64,000 bases of DNA from Dugong dugon (Eukaryota; Chordata; Mammalia; Sirenia; Dugongidae): contig CM057463.1 of assembly GCA_030035585.1 (NCBI GenBank), positions 138,230,736 to 138,294,735 of the forward strand, read 5' to 3'. The notes under the pieces are model-generated. The model was given only the letters and a program-made list of their open reading frames with translations, ran no database searches and was not told the DNA's origin. Position numbers and translations under genes: made by a program. Position 1 is the stretch's first letter, and each line of letters begins with the position of its first letter. Below, piece by piece: positions 22,167 through 33,908 of this stretch.

Positions 22167-22243
22167 GAAAACCCTATGGAGCACAGTTCTACTCTGCACA
22201 TACAGGGAGTCTCCGTGAGTCAGAATCTATGGCAACTGGGTTT
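22167..22243 (+). mobile_element. AfroSINE tail only
   Basis: 'gaaaaccctatggagcacag' plus 'gtgagtcagaatctatgg'; it belongs to the 'gagcacag' subtype. Confidence 0.75.
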
Positions 22244-22261
22244 TTTTTTAACTCTTTTTTT

Positions 22262-22335
22262 TTTTAGATTATGGTAAATATATAGGTAACAGAACATTTG
22301 CCATTTTTACAATCTTTTTTTAAAACTATCTTTCA
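22262..22335 (-). mobile_element. Old L1 3' end fragment
   Basis: 'gattatggtaaatatatagg', 'aacagaacatttgccatttt' is typical of an antisense L1M 3' end. Short and diverged. Confidence 0.45.
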
Positions 22336-23987
22336 GAATTTAGAACCCCTAAATTTTAGAACCACTCTGCCCTAAGTTTCAATTGCTATTCAATCCTGAG
22401 ACAATGATCACCCCTGAGTTTGAATTAGTGTCAATTATTATGATCCAAGGTAGTTCTCAGAGATTCAGTGAGTATCCCTTAAGGCATTATCCCAAAAGCT
22501 TAGCTCCGGACCTTGAGAGTGCTGCTCCACTGCAGACATGAATTTTAGGAAGAGGAGCAGTATAATCCTTGAGTTTTCATACTGGTCAGCTCAAGACAAT
22601 GGGGAACCCCATCCAGGCCCGTTCCAGCCTTGGCTGTCAATAGGCATCAAACTGCAGCAAACCCTAAGTAAAATTGATAAGTTATTTTTAAAAAATCTGT
22701 GCTTCTCACTTTTCCATGTTCTTCACTACGGGCACCCTCTTGCCCTCTCTAGGAGCTTGTCTTCTGAATTCCATCTGGGAGTTTGCTTTCCCTAGGTCCA
22801 GTGCTTTTCAGCTATTCATACCCAGATGGTGGCCGCAGAAGTACAACCACTGAGCTTCATAGGAGCTTTCCCCTTCCTGCAATCCCCTCACCACAGACAC
22901 TTTCTTGTGAACGCTATCAGGCTCTTGGTGCTTTCAAGTGGTGTTAGTTAATTTGATAAATTCCTTTGTGCTAGACTAAAAGAACTCTCAGGGCCTCTAC
23001 CCCATCCAGGAGAATCTTAATTGTGGCTTTTCAAGAAAGCCATCCACTTTGGTGTGTCACCCGAAGGCATGAGAAATGAGGTTAAAATTCTAGACCATGT
23101 AAGAGGTGAAGGAGAATAACAGGTTCAGACAGATGCTTTTTGAAGAGAAGCTTGTTGAGCAGCTCAAATTCTCCTGGGTATGTGGCCAGTGACTTTCTCT
23201 CACAGCTTTCCAGAACTTGGTAAAGAATCAACTTGAACACCTCCTTTGGGAAAAAATAAAGTTAGCCACTTGATTCTTTTTATTTTCTATGGTGATTCCC
23301 AAACATCTTCCTTTTCCATTGTTTTCCCCTCCTTTTTTCAGCCATTTTTTTCCCCTGAATGCTCTCTGTCTCCTCCCATGCCCATTTCAGTGATGTTTTT
23401 TCTACACAGTTTACTTGCCTGAAATCGTTCTCCACCTCCCCCATTTCTATTTTGCTCTTCCATGTACGTGCCCTGTCATTTTTAAAAATCCTTCTTTTGA
23501 AATCTGTTACTTGTATAATGGACCTGCCATATCTGAGATATTCCCCTCAGGAGTGGAATAAAGAGAAAAACAGGAGGAAGATGAACGAAGCACTGAATCT
23601 GTTTTTCATCTTCCTTTGTGGCAATAGGAAAGACAGAAACCAGGCCCTCCCTCTCTACAAAAAACATACTAAACTTAGAGGTTTCCTCATCTCCCTTGAT
23701 GGTTCAGAGCTTTAATTATCTGCTGAAGTCATTAGACTGTGAAAAAACAGTTCGCCTTTTACTTATGCACTACTCAACTAATATTACCATTACTAATATT
23801 GATCACAAGAAAAACCATGGAATTACCTATATTCTTTGTTATTTAATCTTCTGTAATCTATAATCTGATAATTTTTCAATATCATTAAAATAGGGAGGTG
23901 GAAAACATCAATATAGTAGGAGGTTAGTAAAAGTGTCACATTGTTTGGTTAAGTATTCAGTGGATATTTTTCTTCACATGTTGTTGT
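22336..23987. other. Non-repetitive DNA
   Basis: About 1.65 kb with no recognised repeat. Small open frames (22538-22795, 23359-23715) show no known domain or convincing splice context. A lineage-specific exon cannot be excluded by eye. Confidence 0.45.
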
Positions 23988-24545
23988 TGTTGTTAGGCGC
24001 TTGTTGAGTCTGTTCCGACTCATAGCAACCCCATGCACAGCAAAACTAAACACTGCCTGGTTTTACGCCATCCTCACAATGCAATACGTCATTTGATTTC
24101 TTGACTGCTGCTTCCGTGGGCATTGATTGTGGATCCAGTAAGAAGAAATCCTTGACAACTTCAATATTTTCTCCGTTTATCATGATGTTGCTTATTAGTC
24201 CAGTTGTGAAGATTTTTGTTTTCTTTGTGTTAAAATGTAATCCATACTGAAGTCTATAGTCTTTGATCTTCATCAGTAAATGCTTCAAGTCCTCTTCACT
24301 TTCAGTCAGCAAGGCTGTGTCATCTGCATATCGTTGTTAATGAGTCTTCCTCCAGTCCTGATACCACATTCTTCTTCATATTGTCCAGCTTTGCAGATTA
24401 TTTGCTCAACATATAAATTGAATAAATATGGCGAGAGGATACAGCGCTGATGCACACCGTTTCTGATTTTAAACAGTGTAGTATCCCCTTGCTCTGTTTG
24501 AATGACTACCTCTTGGTCTACGTAGAAGTTCCACATGAACACAAT
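23988..24545 (-). mobile_element. RTE LINE with internal deletion
   Basis: Antisense RTE whose last ~90 bp (23988-24078) are joined directly to the RT coding region (24079-24545), skipping roughly 480 bp of the family sequence. The RT motif Y-A-D-D-T is intact at 24318-24335, but the flanking frame is broken. The junction is at ~24075-24082, where both parental sequences contain 'caat'. Confidence 0.85.
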
Positions 24546-25555
24546 TAAATGTTCTTTAATTTAATCCCATTCTTCAAAATGTTATCCATAATTTATTATG
24601 ATCCACACACAGTAGAGGATAAGTCTAAGAGTTTCTATGAAAATTATTACAGTATAACTTTTCACTCAAATTTATAGTGAAATTTATCAGTTTAGCTTAA
24701 CTTTGAGATGTAAATGATAAAGTATGTGTGGTGTAATTGTGAAATCCTATCTCAGCTTTTCTAGAAAGCATGGAAAAATGCAACTGAAAAAAAAAAATGT
24801 GCCTGCATTTTAACCAGTGACATTACAGTTGCTTGGACTGTTGCTATTACAATCAAGAAGCCTTTTGTCTCTGTCTATAAATGAGCTCTGTAGAAAGGCA
24901 GTGTATTTCTTCAAGCTATTGAGGATTAGCTTTTTGCTAAAGAGATTTATGTTACTATCCAGAGAGGTTTAGTTAGTGTGACAATGAGAGCACAAGGGAA
25001 ATTTTCAAAAAGTAGTTGGATTTTAAACAGGTAATGTGAATTTAGCTGGGAAGAGGTATAGACCACAAACATTCCAAGACAGGAACTAGGACTGGGCTCT
25101 AACAGCACAGTGGTAAAAGGTAGTAAGAAGTAAATAATAAACACAAATGTGAAATAATATCAACCCAGGGTGCCAAAACAGTACTCAAATTTCTGCATTC
25201 AAGTAAGGAAGTTATCAAAAAAAAAAAAAAAAAAAGATACGGAATCACTTCTTTTTTAGAAAATTGCTGACTACAAATGCTTCTAATAGAGAAATCATAT
25301 AAGCACTATCCTAACCAGTGGCTTGTTTAAGAGTCAGATTTTTATCTAGCTAGCATTAAGTTCTTGTTTAGGGGGATAGAAAATATGACAATGGATATTG
25401 GTAATGGTTACACAACCTGATGGATGTAATTGGCTTCATCGAATTATACAAATGGCAAATGCTGAATTAGCAAAGGTTATGTTATCTATATTTTTTCCAA
25501 AAATAAGAGTCAGTTTTTTGATTTGTGCCATTTGAATAATAACAGTCCCCATCAC
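24546..25555. other. Non-repetitive AT-rich DNA
   Basis: No gene or repeat is recognised apart from A runs at 24786-24797 and 25218-25236. Confidence 0.45.
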
Positions 25556-25559
25556 TTGA

Positions 25560-25760
25560 TGAATCACTAGCAATGATGTGTTTATTATATGTTATCTCAT
25601 TTAATCAACCCAGCAATCCTTGCAAGGTCAACATTTTACACAAGAACACTGAGGTTAAGTGAAGTAACTTGCTGCACAGTAAGAGATGAAACTGGGACTC
25701 AAAATAGGATCTTACCCTATGTCAAAGTGCTTGCGCTCAACCTCTGTCCTGCGCTACCTT
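25560..25760 (-). mobile_element. MIR
   Basis: Antisense MIR: 'tatctcatttaatcaaccca', 'cactgaggttaagtgaagta', 'gtaagagatgaaactgggac'. Confidence 0.8.
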
Positions 25761-26605
25761 GCCCTGTATGAAGGGAAGCTTTGGGGCAGTGAGACGGTCA
25801 CAAGATTTCCATTAACCTTCAAACAGATGTGGACAGTACTTTGTGAGCTCACTAGTGAAAAACTAAACCAAAGAAAAAAATACAATAGCATTGAGGTTTT
25901 AAAAAACCTAAACAAAGCCAGTGGATTTCAGAGTCTGAGCTTTGTCTGGTTTCTTTGATGGGTGATGAAATATAGTTGAACTCACAGCCTCTCAATAAAA
26001 GGAAGACATTTGCAGGGGGAAATATGCAAAACATGATAATCCTTGGGACTGTTGTACTTATAAAATATAGCTGTCTCTCTCAGACAGAAACATTAGTCAT
26101 GACCTGTACATTCTTTTTAAAATACATCACTGAGTCCATTTAAGGTTCCAAAATTTGTTACTCAGCACAGAAATAGAATAACAGTTGTTGTAACCAAATT
26201 AAAGACTCCTCTCAGATATCTCTCTTATTGACAATATACTGGCACACAGGAACATGAAAGCCTTAGAATAAAGTTTGTTATTCTCAGCCTAGAGGATTTA
26301 GTGGGAAATAACTTCTGAAATTGATGTACCAAAACAAGTGGCTTTCTAGTAAAAGAGTATGTTTATAGACATTTTAGTTCTTCCTTAATGTCTTGTCTAT
26401 ACGCCATTCTAGAATTTATCACATTCTTACAGTTATTTGCTTACATCTCTTGCTACTCTGTGAGCCATTGAGTTGTGTGGGTATGTGTGATTCCTCTTTG
26501 TATACCCAGGACCTTGTACCTCATACATTGTCATTGAGTCGATTCTGACTCATAGGACCTTGCGCAATACCTAGTAATTAGTAGACATTCAAATTTTTAC
26601 ATAGA
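25761..26605. other. Non-repetitive DNA with a 30-bp AfroSINE tail remnant
   Basis: The remnant is at 26526-26556 ('cattgagtcgattctgactc'). Nothing else is assignable. Confidence 0.45.
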
Positions 26606-26960
26606 ACAGGGTATCTTGCCTTCAGTACTATTGATACTTTGGGCCAGATTTTTTTTTTTTTAAATGTTATGCCAGCAGTAGGAGCCCTGGTGGCACAATG
26701 GTTAAGCTTTCGGCTGCTAATTGAAAGGTCAGCAGTTCGAACCCACCCAGCTGCTCTGTGGGAAAAGACTTGGCGATCTGCTCCTGTAAAGACTACAGCC
26801 TTGGAAACCCTATGGGACAGTTCTACTGTGCCATATAAGGTCGCTATGAGTTGAAATCAACTCTACGGCACACAACAACAACCCAGTAAAATGCCTCTTG
26901 TCATTGCCAAGTGTCCCTTGGGGGGCGAAATCACCCCCAGTTGAGAACCACCTTGACTGA
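26606..26960 (-). mobile_element. MER20 (hAT DNA transposon), split by an AfroSINE
   Basis: The left part ('agtactattgatactttggg', 'ccagat') and the right part ('gccaagtgtcccttgg', 'cccagttgagaaccacc') match the two ends of antisense MER20. The SINE at 26681-26882 lies between them. Confidence 0.8.
26681..26882 (+). mobile_element. AfroSINE, long form, well preserved
   Basis: Canonical head 'ggagccctggtggcacaatg', B box 'agttcgaaccc', middle block, tail 'ggtcgctatgagttgaaat' and an (CAA)n end. It is inserted in MER20. Confidence 0.95.
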
Positions 26961-27236
26961 GAGGAATGTACACACACATACATAAAAACACAATGCTTTT
27001 AATTTGTTCATTTATTTTTTTAAATTTCTCTGAATAGGTATCAAGTACACAGTACAAAAATCAAAAGTACAAACAGATATATAGTAAAAAGTGTATCAGT
27101 GTCTGTCTCCTGTCCCCCACCAGTTTCTTGTGTATTATTCGAGACCTGAGTTCTTCAACACAAGTGCCATTAGTTACATGTGGCTGTTGTGTACTTGAGA
27201 TATAGTTTGTATTACGATGTGCTGAGTTTAAAATAT

Positions 27237-27450
27237 GGAGTCCCTGAGTGGTGAAAATGGTTAAGCACTGGACTACTAACCACGAGGTTGGTGCTGCAAA
27301 TCCATCCAAGGAAGCTTCGGAAGTAAGGCTTAGCCACTTGCTTCTGAAAGGTCACAGCCATGAAAACTCTATGGAACAGTTATACACTGCATACATGAGG
27401 CCGCCGTGAGTTAAAATCAACTCGACAGCAACTAACAACAACAAAAACAA
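27237..27450 (+). mobile_element. AfroSINE, long form
   Basis: Head 'ggagtccctgagtggtgaaa', diverged B box, and an RTE-like tail ending in (CAA)n. Confidence 0.88.
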
Positions 27451-27738
27451 GTGTAAAAATACACAATGGATTTTGAAGACTTGGTAAGAAAAAATATGTA
27501 TAAACTTTATCATTAATAATTATATTTACATGTTGAAATGATAGTATTTTGGATTTATGAGGTAAAATAAAATATATCATTAAAATTAATTTCACTTTTT
27601 TATTACTTTTTGTTGTGGCTACTAGCAAATGTAAAATTATGTATGTGACTCACATTGTATTTATATTACATAGCACTTTTTGAGATATTTTCTATCTACA
27701 TGTAAATGTAAACAAATCTTAAGTATGTACTATACCTT

Positions 27739-28387
27739 AACATAAAGAAAACAAAAATCCTTACTGCTGGACTAATGAGGGACATCATGATAAATGGAGA
27801 AAATAATGAAGTTGTCAAGGATTTCATTTTACTTGGATCCACAATCAAAGCCCAGGGAAGCAACAGTCAAGAAATCAAACGACACATTGCATCGGGCAAA
27901 TCTGTTGCAAAAGAACTCTTTAAAGTGTTAAAAAGCAAAGATGTCACTTTGAGAACTGAGGTGCACCTGACTCAATCCATGTTATTTTCAATCACCTCAT
28001 ATGCATGCGAAAGCTGGACAATGAATAAGGAAGACCAAAGAAGAATTGATGCTTTTGAATTATGGTGTTGGCAAAGAATATTGAATATACCGTGGACTGC
28101 CAGAAGAATGAACAAATCTCTCTTGGAAGAAGTACAGCCAGAATGCTCCTTAGAAGTGACTTGGTCTTGCTTACTTTGGACATGTTACTGGGGGGACCAA
28201 TCTCTGGAGAAGGCCATCATGCTTGGTAAAGTTGAGGGTCAGTGAGAAAGAGGAAAATCCTCAACAAGATAGACTGACACAGTGGCTGCAACAGTGGACT
28301 CAAACATAGCAACGATTGTGAGGATGGTGCAGAATGAGGCAGTGTTTGGTTCTGTTGTGCGTAGGGTCACTATGAGTTGGAACAACA
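27739..28387 (+). mobile_element. RTE LINE 3' ~650 bp with a 156-codon open remnant
   Basis: Begins at 'taaagaaaacaaaaatcc' in the RT coding region and continues to the family 3' end. The open frame 27775-28245 is the C-terminal RT remnant (I-N-G-E-N-N-E-V-V-K-D-F; E-S-W-T-M-N-K-E-D-Q-R-R). It lacks the catalytic motifs, so it cannot be an active enzyme. Confidence 0.9.
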
Positions 28388-28579
28388 ACAATACTTTTAA
28401 AATTGGCACTTTTATATACTTTATTTTGTCATTAATATCTAACAGCATGCAGTACTTAGTAGATGTTTAATAAATGTTCATTGACTGAGTCAATAAATAA
28501 TTGAATGACTGCATGAATACATGTATATGTATGTAGATACACACATACATATTCATATACACGTGTAGTATTTTTTACA

Positions 28580-28870
28580 TAGGACTTTCACATACTTTCT
28601 TCTCATAATCTTGTGATATAAATATTTTTATTATGACCCTTGTTTAATTCGTCTGTAAAATGTGTATAATAATATTGTTGTGAGATTTAAATGAATTAAA
28701 ATAAAGAACTTATACTTCAGAACAGTGCCTGTTAGACTATAAGAACATATATCATCATTATCCTTCTGCTCATCATTACTAATATGGTTTATTACTACAG
28801 TTTTTTAAAGATGAGGGAACCAAACCTCAGACAGGATAATGCCTCAAGGTTACACATCTAGTAGCATAAA
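28580..28870 (-). mobile_element. MIR-like pieces
   Basis: 'ttctcataatcttgtgatat' and later 'gatgagggaaccaaacctca', 'ggttacacatctagtag' resemble antisense MIR. They are separated by diverged sequence that may be a second sense MIR. Confidence 0.5.
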
Positions 28871-28875
28871 AAACC

Positions 28876-29036
28876 CAAAAAAACCAAACCTGCTACTGTC
28901 AAGTAGATTCCAACTCATAGTGAGCCTATAGGACAGAGTAGAACTGCCCCATAAGGTTTCCAAGGGGCACCTGGTGGATTCAAACTGCCGACCTTTTGGT
29001 TAGCAGCCATAGCTCTTAACCACTACACCAACAGGG
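28876..29036 (-). mobile_element. AfroSINE, short form
   Basis: Antisense. Tail 'tactgtcaagtagattccaa' joined to the head 'cactacaccaacaggg' without the middle block. Confidence 0.9.
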
Positions 29037-29073
29037 TTTCCTCTAGTAGCATAGCAGGTCAGAATTGGAATTT

Positions 29074-29484
29074 TGTTATTACGGATTGAATTGTGTCCCC
29101 CCAAAAATGTGTTGTAAATCTTAACCCCTATACCTGTGGTTATAATCCCATTTGGCAGTGAGTTTTCTTTGTTATGTTAATGAAACTGTATTAGTGTAGG
29201 GTGTGTCTTGAGTCAATAAAAGGAGCAGATGAAGCACGGAAGCAAAGAAGCAGAGATGGGAGAAAGATTGATGCCATTCCACATAAAGATCACCAAGGAG
29301 CCAAAGAATAGAAGCTCAAGACACAAGGACCTTCCCCTAGAACAAACAGAGAACGAAAGTCTTCTTCTAGAGCTGGTGCCCTGAATTCCAACTTTTAGCC
29401 TCCTAAACTGTTAAAGAATAAATCTCTGTTAAAGCCACCAGCTTGTATTCCTGTTAAAGCAGCACTAGTACTTTAACTAATACA
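29074..29484 (+). mobile_element. MaLR LTR (MLT1/MST-like)
   Basis: Starts 'tgttattacggattgaattg', continues 'tgtccccccaaaaatgtg', and ends with 'gaataaatctctgtt' (poly-A signal) and 'aactaataca'. The gross order matches ERVL-MaLR LTRs, although the middle is lineage-specific. No convincing 5-bp TSD was seen. Confidence 0.7.
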
Positions 29485-30556
29485 CTTGTGCTTTGGCTTA
29501 GAATTTTATACTCTCATCTCAATTTTATGCTACGTTTTTACGTTCACTGAAAAGGGGGAAGAGGGGAGGATCTTATTTTTGAGTTCCATTCTCTTATAAA
29601 AATTCCATTTCCCTTGGTAAAAATGGCTATTTCTATGTCTGGATCAGGAAGGTACAAGCCTGAAATACTCTCATGTGCCAGACAGTAAAGAAGTGCTAAA
29701 AAAAGTGAGGACATTTGGAAAGGACACAGCAGCCAGACTTGAAGGAAGGAGGCTTTACTGGAGAAACATGAGACAATTTGATTATAGACAATTGAAATGG
29801 CAGTAATGGATTATAGAGAATTGAATTTAAAAAGTATTCCATTGGTTTTAATGATACTAGTAAAAAGACGAATCATCTCAGAGAAAGAGGGGATGCTTTT
29901 TACGGAAGAACACCAGGTAATAAATTTACAAAAAATAAAATAAAATTAGTAAATCACCATTTTGCAGTGACCAATGTAATAACATTCCGGAAAAGATCGT
30001 CAATGGATGTTAAAACCATTGACTGATTAAAATATTGTCAGGGAGCAGGATACTCACAGTCTCAAAGAATCAGCCACACATTTCTGATTAATTATCCAGA
30101 AAAAACGGTTTCTTTACAATAGGAAAAATCTGCCAGACCTCACCTTAACCAAGGGATAAAATTTAATCTCAACGACAGAGTCCTTCTTCCTCTTTCAACT
30201 TGTTGGTTGAGTTTTTGTCAGGCACCACAGTCGGGGGGAAAGCTGGTTGTGTCTGTCACAAAAGTCCTTTCCCTCTTCTCCCTTCCTTCATTCTCCTTCT
30301 TTTTTTTTTTTTATCCTCTTTTCCTTAAATAGGCTGATCTTTCAGGTGGCATAGTCCAGGAATTTGGTGACATACAGAAAAGATTGAAGATAATGAGAGT
30401 AAGGAAAAAGGAGTACAAATATGTAGAGGAAATGCTAGGACAAGTCCTGTGCTGTTGAATTGGAATTGGAGATATCTATGTTAAGACAAGGTTTTAAATA
30501 AATTGATAGCTCAATTTATAAACAGATATGAGTACAGACATAGATCCCACACACAG
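29485..30556. other. Non-repetitive DNA
   Basis: No gene or clear repeat in ~1.07 kb. There is a T run at 30299-30313. Confidence 0.45.
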
Positions 30557-30824
30557 CTGTCAGTTTGTCATACTGTGGGGGCTTGCATGTTGCTGTGATG
30601 CTGGTTGCTATGCCACCAGTATTAAAATACCAGCAGGGTCACACATGACAGACAGGTTTCAGCTAAGCTTCCAGACTAAGACAGGCTAGGAGGAAGGACC
30701 AGGCACTCTACTTCTGAAAAAAATTAGCCAGTGAAAACCTTATGAATAGCAATGGAACATTGTCTGATATAGTGCCAGAAGATGAACTCTTCAGGTTGGA
30801 AGGCACTTGAAAGATGACTGGGAA
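30557..30824 (+). mobile_element. RTE LINE 5' end (~265 bp)
   Basis: Matches the first ~265 bp of the RTE-derived element at 53088 ('gcttgcatgttgctgtgatg', 'ttggaaggcact'). It stops exactly where L1 copy B begins, so L1 copy B probably inserted into it. The expected continuation is not present after the L1. Confidence 0.78.
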
Positions 30825-32434
30825 GACTTCTGGCAAAATGGAGCTCTAGGCGAAACACCACACCATCCGTCCACAGCAAAGATCTGAAAAACTAAGGCAA
30901 ACAGAGAAAACAGCAATCCTGAAACCCTAAAACATCAAATGAAGAGATTAAAAAACTCAGCCAAGCACCAAATGGAGTGATAAACTGACAGAGAATGGAG
31001 AGCGAGGAGAGATGCATGCAGAGGTCCTATATCAGCTAAAGCAGCCCAGATTAGCCATCTTGGACTCCTATCAGAGACCAGCAAACAGGGGGTACGAGAA
31101 AGCAGCTTCCCAGAGCTCCCAGCAGGATACAGAACAACCAGTAACTGGCAATATATGCTTTCCCACCCCACACCCTTCTTCACCCTGACTCGGGCTCCTC
31201 TGCTTCCCACGGCCACAGTGTCTTGGCCGGGAAGCACTGGCTGCTTGGATTCCAACCACCTGCACTGGCCAGCTCTCTGAGTGCCATTTGTTGGCTGCTG
31301 GTGTAGCTTTGTTCTGCTTCTTTTGATTTCTTCCTTACCTCCTTTCACTCAAATACCTGGCTCTGCACGCCGTCTTTGCTTCTTCCTGAGGGGCTGTGGA
31401 GCTCCGTTCAAGTGTGGAACTGCTTCCTGGTCTGTGTCGCCCCGCTGGTGGGATCCTGGGGCTTTTGTTTGTTTTCAATGGTTTGTTTGTTTTCTTTACC
31501 TTTTCTTGAGTTGGGAGCCCATTCTGGCCAGGTGCTGCTGCGCAGCTTGGAACCTACCGCCTTGGCTTGTGCAAATGAGCAGAGGGATCTCTGGGGGCAT
31601 TTCTTTTATCACGTTTTATTTTTTTAAACTTTTTTTAGGGGGCTTTTCTTGTTCTTTTTATTTTTTAATTTGTTTTGTTTTCTCTTCCCTCTTTTTCCTT
31701 TTTCGTCTTTCTTCATTATGCAGTTTCTCATCTTTCTATATCTTCCTTCTCTTTCTGTTCCCTGAATACCTGGTGCTGAATACCTCTGTGCCTTCTAGCC
31801 AGGCTGTACTACAACACCTGAGAACAACTTCCCCAGACATCATAGCCGCACCGGTGGGATCCATGGGAGCTTTGCTGTTCTTTTTCCTTTCTGATTTTGA
31901 TATATTCATTCTTTTCTTTTTTTCTTCTTCTTCCCGTTTTTGCTTTTCTCCATTTCATAGTCTCTCATCTCTCCACTCCAACGGCAACCTCCCCTAGCAC
32001 TCTTTTTAGTTTGTATGTTTTTGGCTCCTGTTCCTCTCTCCTCTCTCCCATACCCATCTTAGCTCCACACATCACAATCTTGCCCCTCCATCCTGCCTAC
32101 CTGCACCAGGCACTTAACATCATTCCACCAAGCACCATAGGCATGGTCTACTGGAGCCTGCCCTGCACTGATTACTGACCTGCCCCGGTGGCTGTAGTAA
32201 GTGCCACAAACAACCCATCCCAGCAACTCCTCTTCAGCTAGACCTGCCCCGCTATACCATATCTGAGGGACTGACCCTGCTAATTGGAGAAGGAGGCGAA
32301 AAGTATCATGCCCACAGACAAGCAAACAACAAAGAACACACAGCCTGCATGCTCAGACATAGCCAAATTAAATAAAAAAAAAAAAGATGAAACAAACAAA
32401 TCTACAATCAATAAATGAGAAAAATACCTACTGA
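30825..32434 (+). promoter_or_regulatory. L1 copy B 5' UTR / internal promoter region
   Basis: Homologous to 3252-4856. A 17-bp segment at ~32267-32283 is absent from copy A. The sense open frame 31281-31997 (238 codons) is T-rich, F/S/L-biased and not maintained in copy A, so I do not call it a gene. Confidence 0.75.
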
Positions 32435-33483
32435 ATGCCCCGAAGAAAGCAGACAATATCAAAACATTTACAAAAACAAGACAGGATGGTTCCAGTAGGC
32501 ATCCAAAAAAAAAAACACCAGATGACTTTCCAGTGGAAGAAAAGGCACTAGAACTACCTGACAGGGAATTCAGATCTCTAATACTCAGAATTACCCAAGA
32601 GTTGAAGCAAAAATCAGACAAAAATGAGGAAAAAATAGACAAATTCATGGAAAATACAGACAAAAAAAAAAATGGAAGAATTCAGGAAAATAATGCAGGA
32701 ACAAAATGCCAAAATAAATTCACAACTAGAAATTATACAAAAACAACAATTAGAAATCCAAAAGATAAACAAGATTGCAGAAATGGATGGTGTCATAGAA
32801 GGGCTGAGGAGCAGATTTGAAATGGTGGAAGACAGGATCAGTGGAACTGAAGACAAACACTTGGATACAACTCTGTTTGAAGAACACTCAGAAAAAAGAA
32901 CAAAGGAAAATAAAGAGACCCTGAGAGTTTTGTGGGGTACAATCTAAAGCAAAAATTTGCAAGTGATTGGAGTTCCAGAAGAGGGCTAGAAAACAGAAAA
33001 CACAAAGAGGATCATTTAAGAACTGCTGACAGAAAACTTCTTCAATATCATGAAAGATGAAAAGCTGGCCATCCAAGAAGGTCAACGAACCCCATAGAGG
33101 ATAGACTCCAAAAGAAAATCACCAAGGCATATCATAATCACACTTGCCAAAACCAAAGATAAAGAATCTTGAGAGCAGCTCGTGAAAAACAAGAAGTCAC
33201 GTACAGAGAAGAAACAATAAGACTAAGCTCAGATTATTTGGCAGAAACCATGCAGGCAAGAAGGCAATGGGATGACATATATAAAACCTTGAAAGAAAAA
33301 ACTTGCCACCCAAGAATAATATATCCTGCAAAACTCTCGTTCAAATATGATGATGATATTAAGACATTTCCAGATAAACAGAAATTAAGGGAATATGTAA
33401 AAACCAAACCAAACTTACACAAATTATTGAAGGGAGTTCTTCAATCTGAGAATAAACAACTTCAGCTCACAGGCAGAATCTAG
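32435..33483 (+). pseudogene. L1 ORF1, broken; C-terminal half open
   Basis: The ATG at 32435 (M-P-R-R-K-Q) and the TAG ending at 33483 match the copy A limits. The same A11 run as copy A breaks the frame near codon 25. A further A11 run at ~32663 (A6 in copy A) breaks the coiled coil. The C-terminal domain from 33169 is open and well preserved (R-R-Q-W-D-D-I-Y, Y-P-A-K-L-S-F, ending L-T-G-R-I). No full ORF1 protein can be made. Confidence 0.88.
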
Positions 33484-33908
33484 GACACAGGATCGTACCA
33501 GCCAGATATCAACCTAGGAAATGAACTCTCAAGGATTATCCAAACCAAAAGAAATACAACAGGGAATCAGAGCAGTTAATCAGTAAATGACAACAACATC
33601 AGAACAATAAAAGAGGGAATAAACGGTGTAGGTATACAACCTTCTACTGGAGAGAAAGGCAAGGTGATGCCAAGTAATAATAGACTGCTTCAAACTTAGA
33701 AAGATAAGGGTAAATTTCATGGTAACCACAAAGAAAGTTAACAAACATACTCAAAAAAATAAAGAGGAAAACCATAAAGTCTCAGTAAAAACAAAACCTA
33801 CAAAAACAAAAGAAATTAAAAAAAAATCCACAAACAAAAGTAACTCAGCACAGGAGAGTAAGAAGAACAAAGGAAACGTCAGCACCACAAAAAAAAAAGC
33901 ACTACAAA

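Noticed and set aside
27775-28245. 156-codon open frame
   Set aside because: C-terminal remnant of an RTE reverse transcriptase without catalytic motifs.
31281-31997. 238-codon sense open frame, the longest outside ORF2
   Set aside because: It lies in the L1 copy B 5' UTR, is F/S/L-rich because of T runs, and is not maintained in copy A. No domain is visible.
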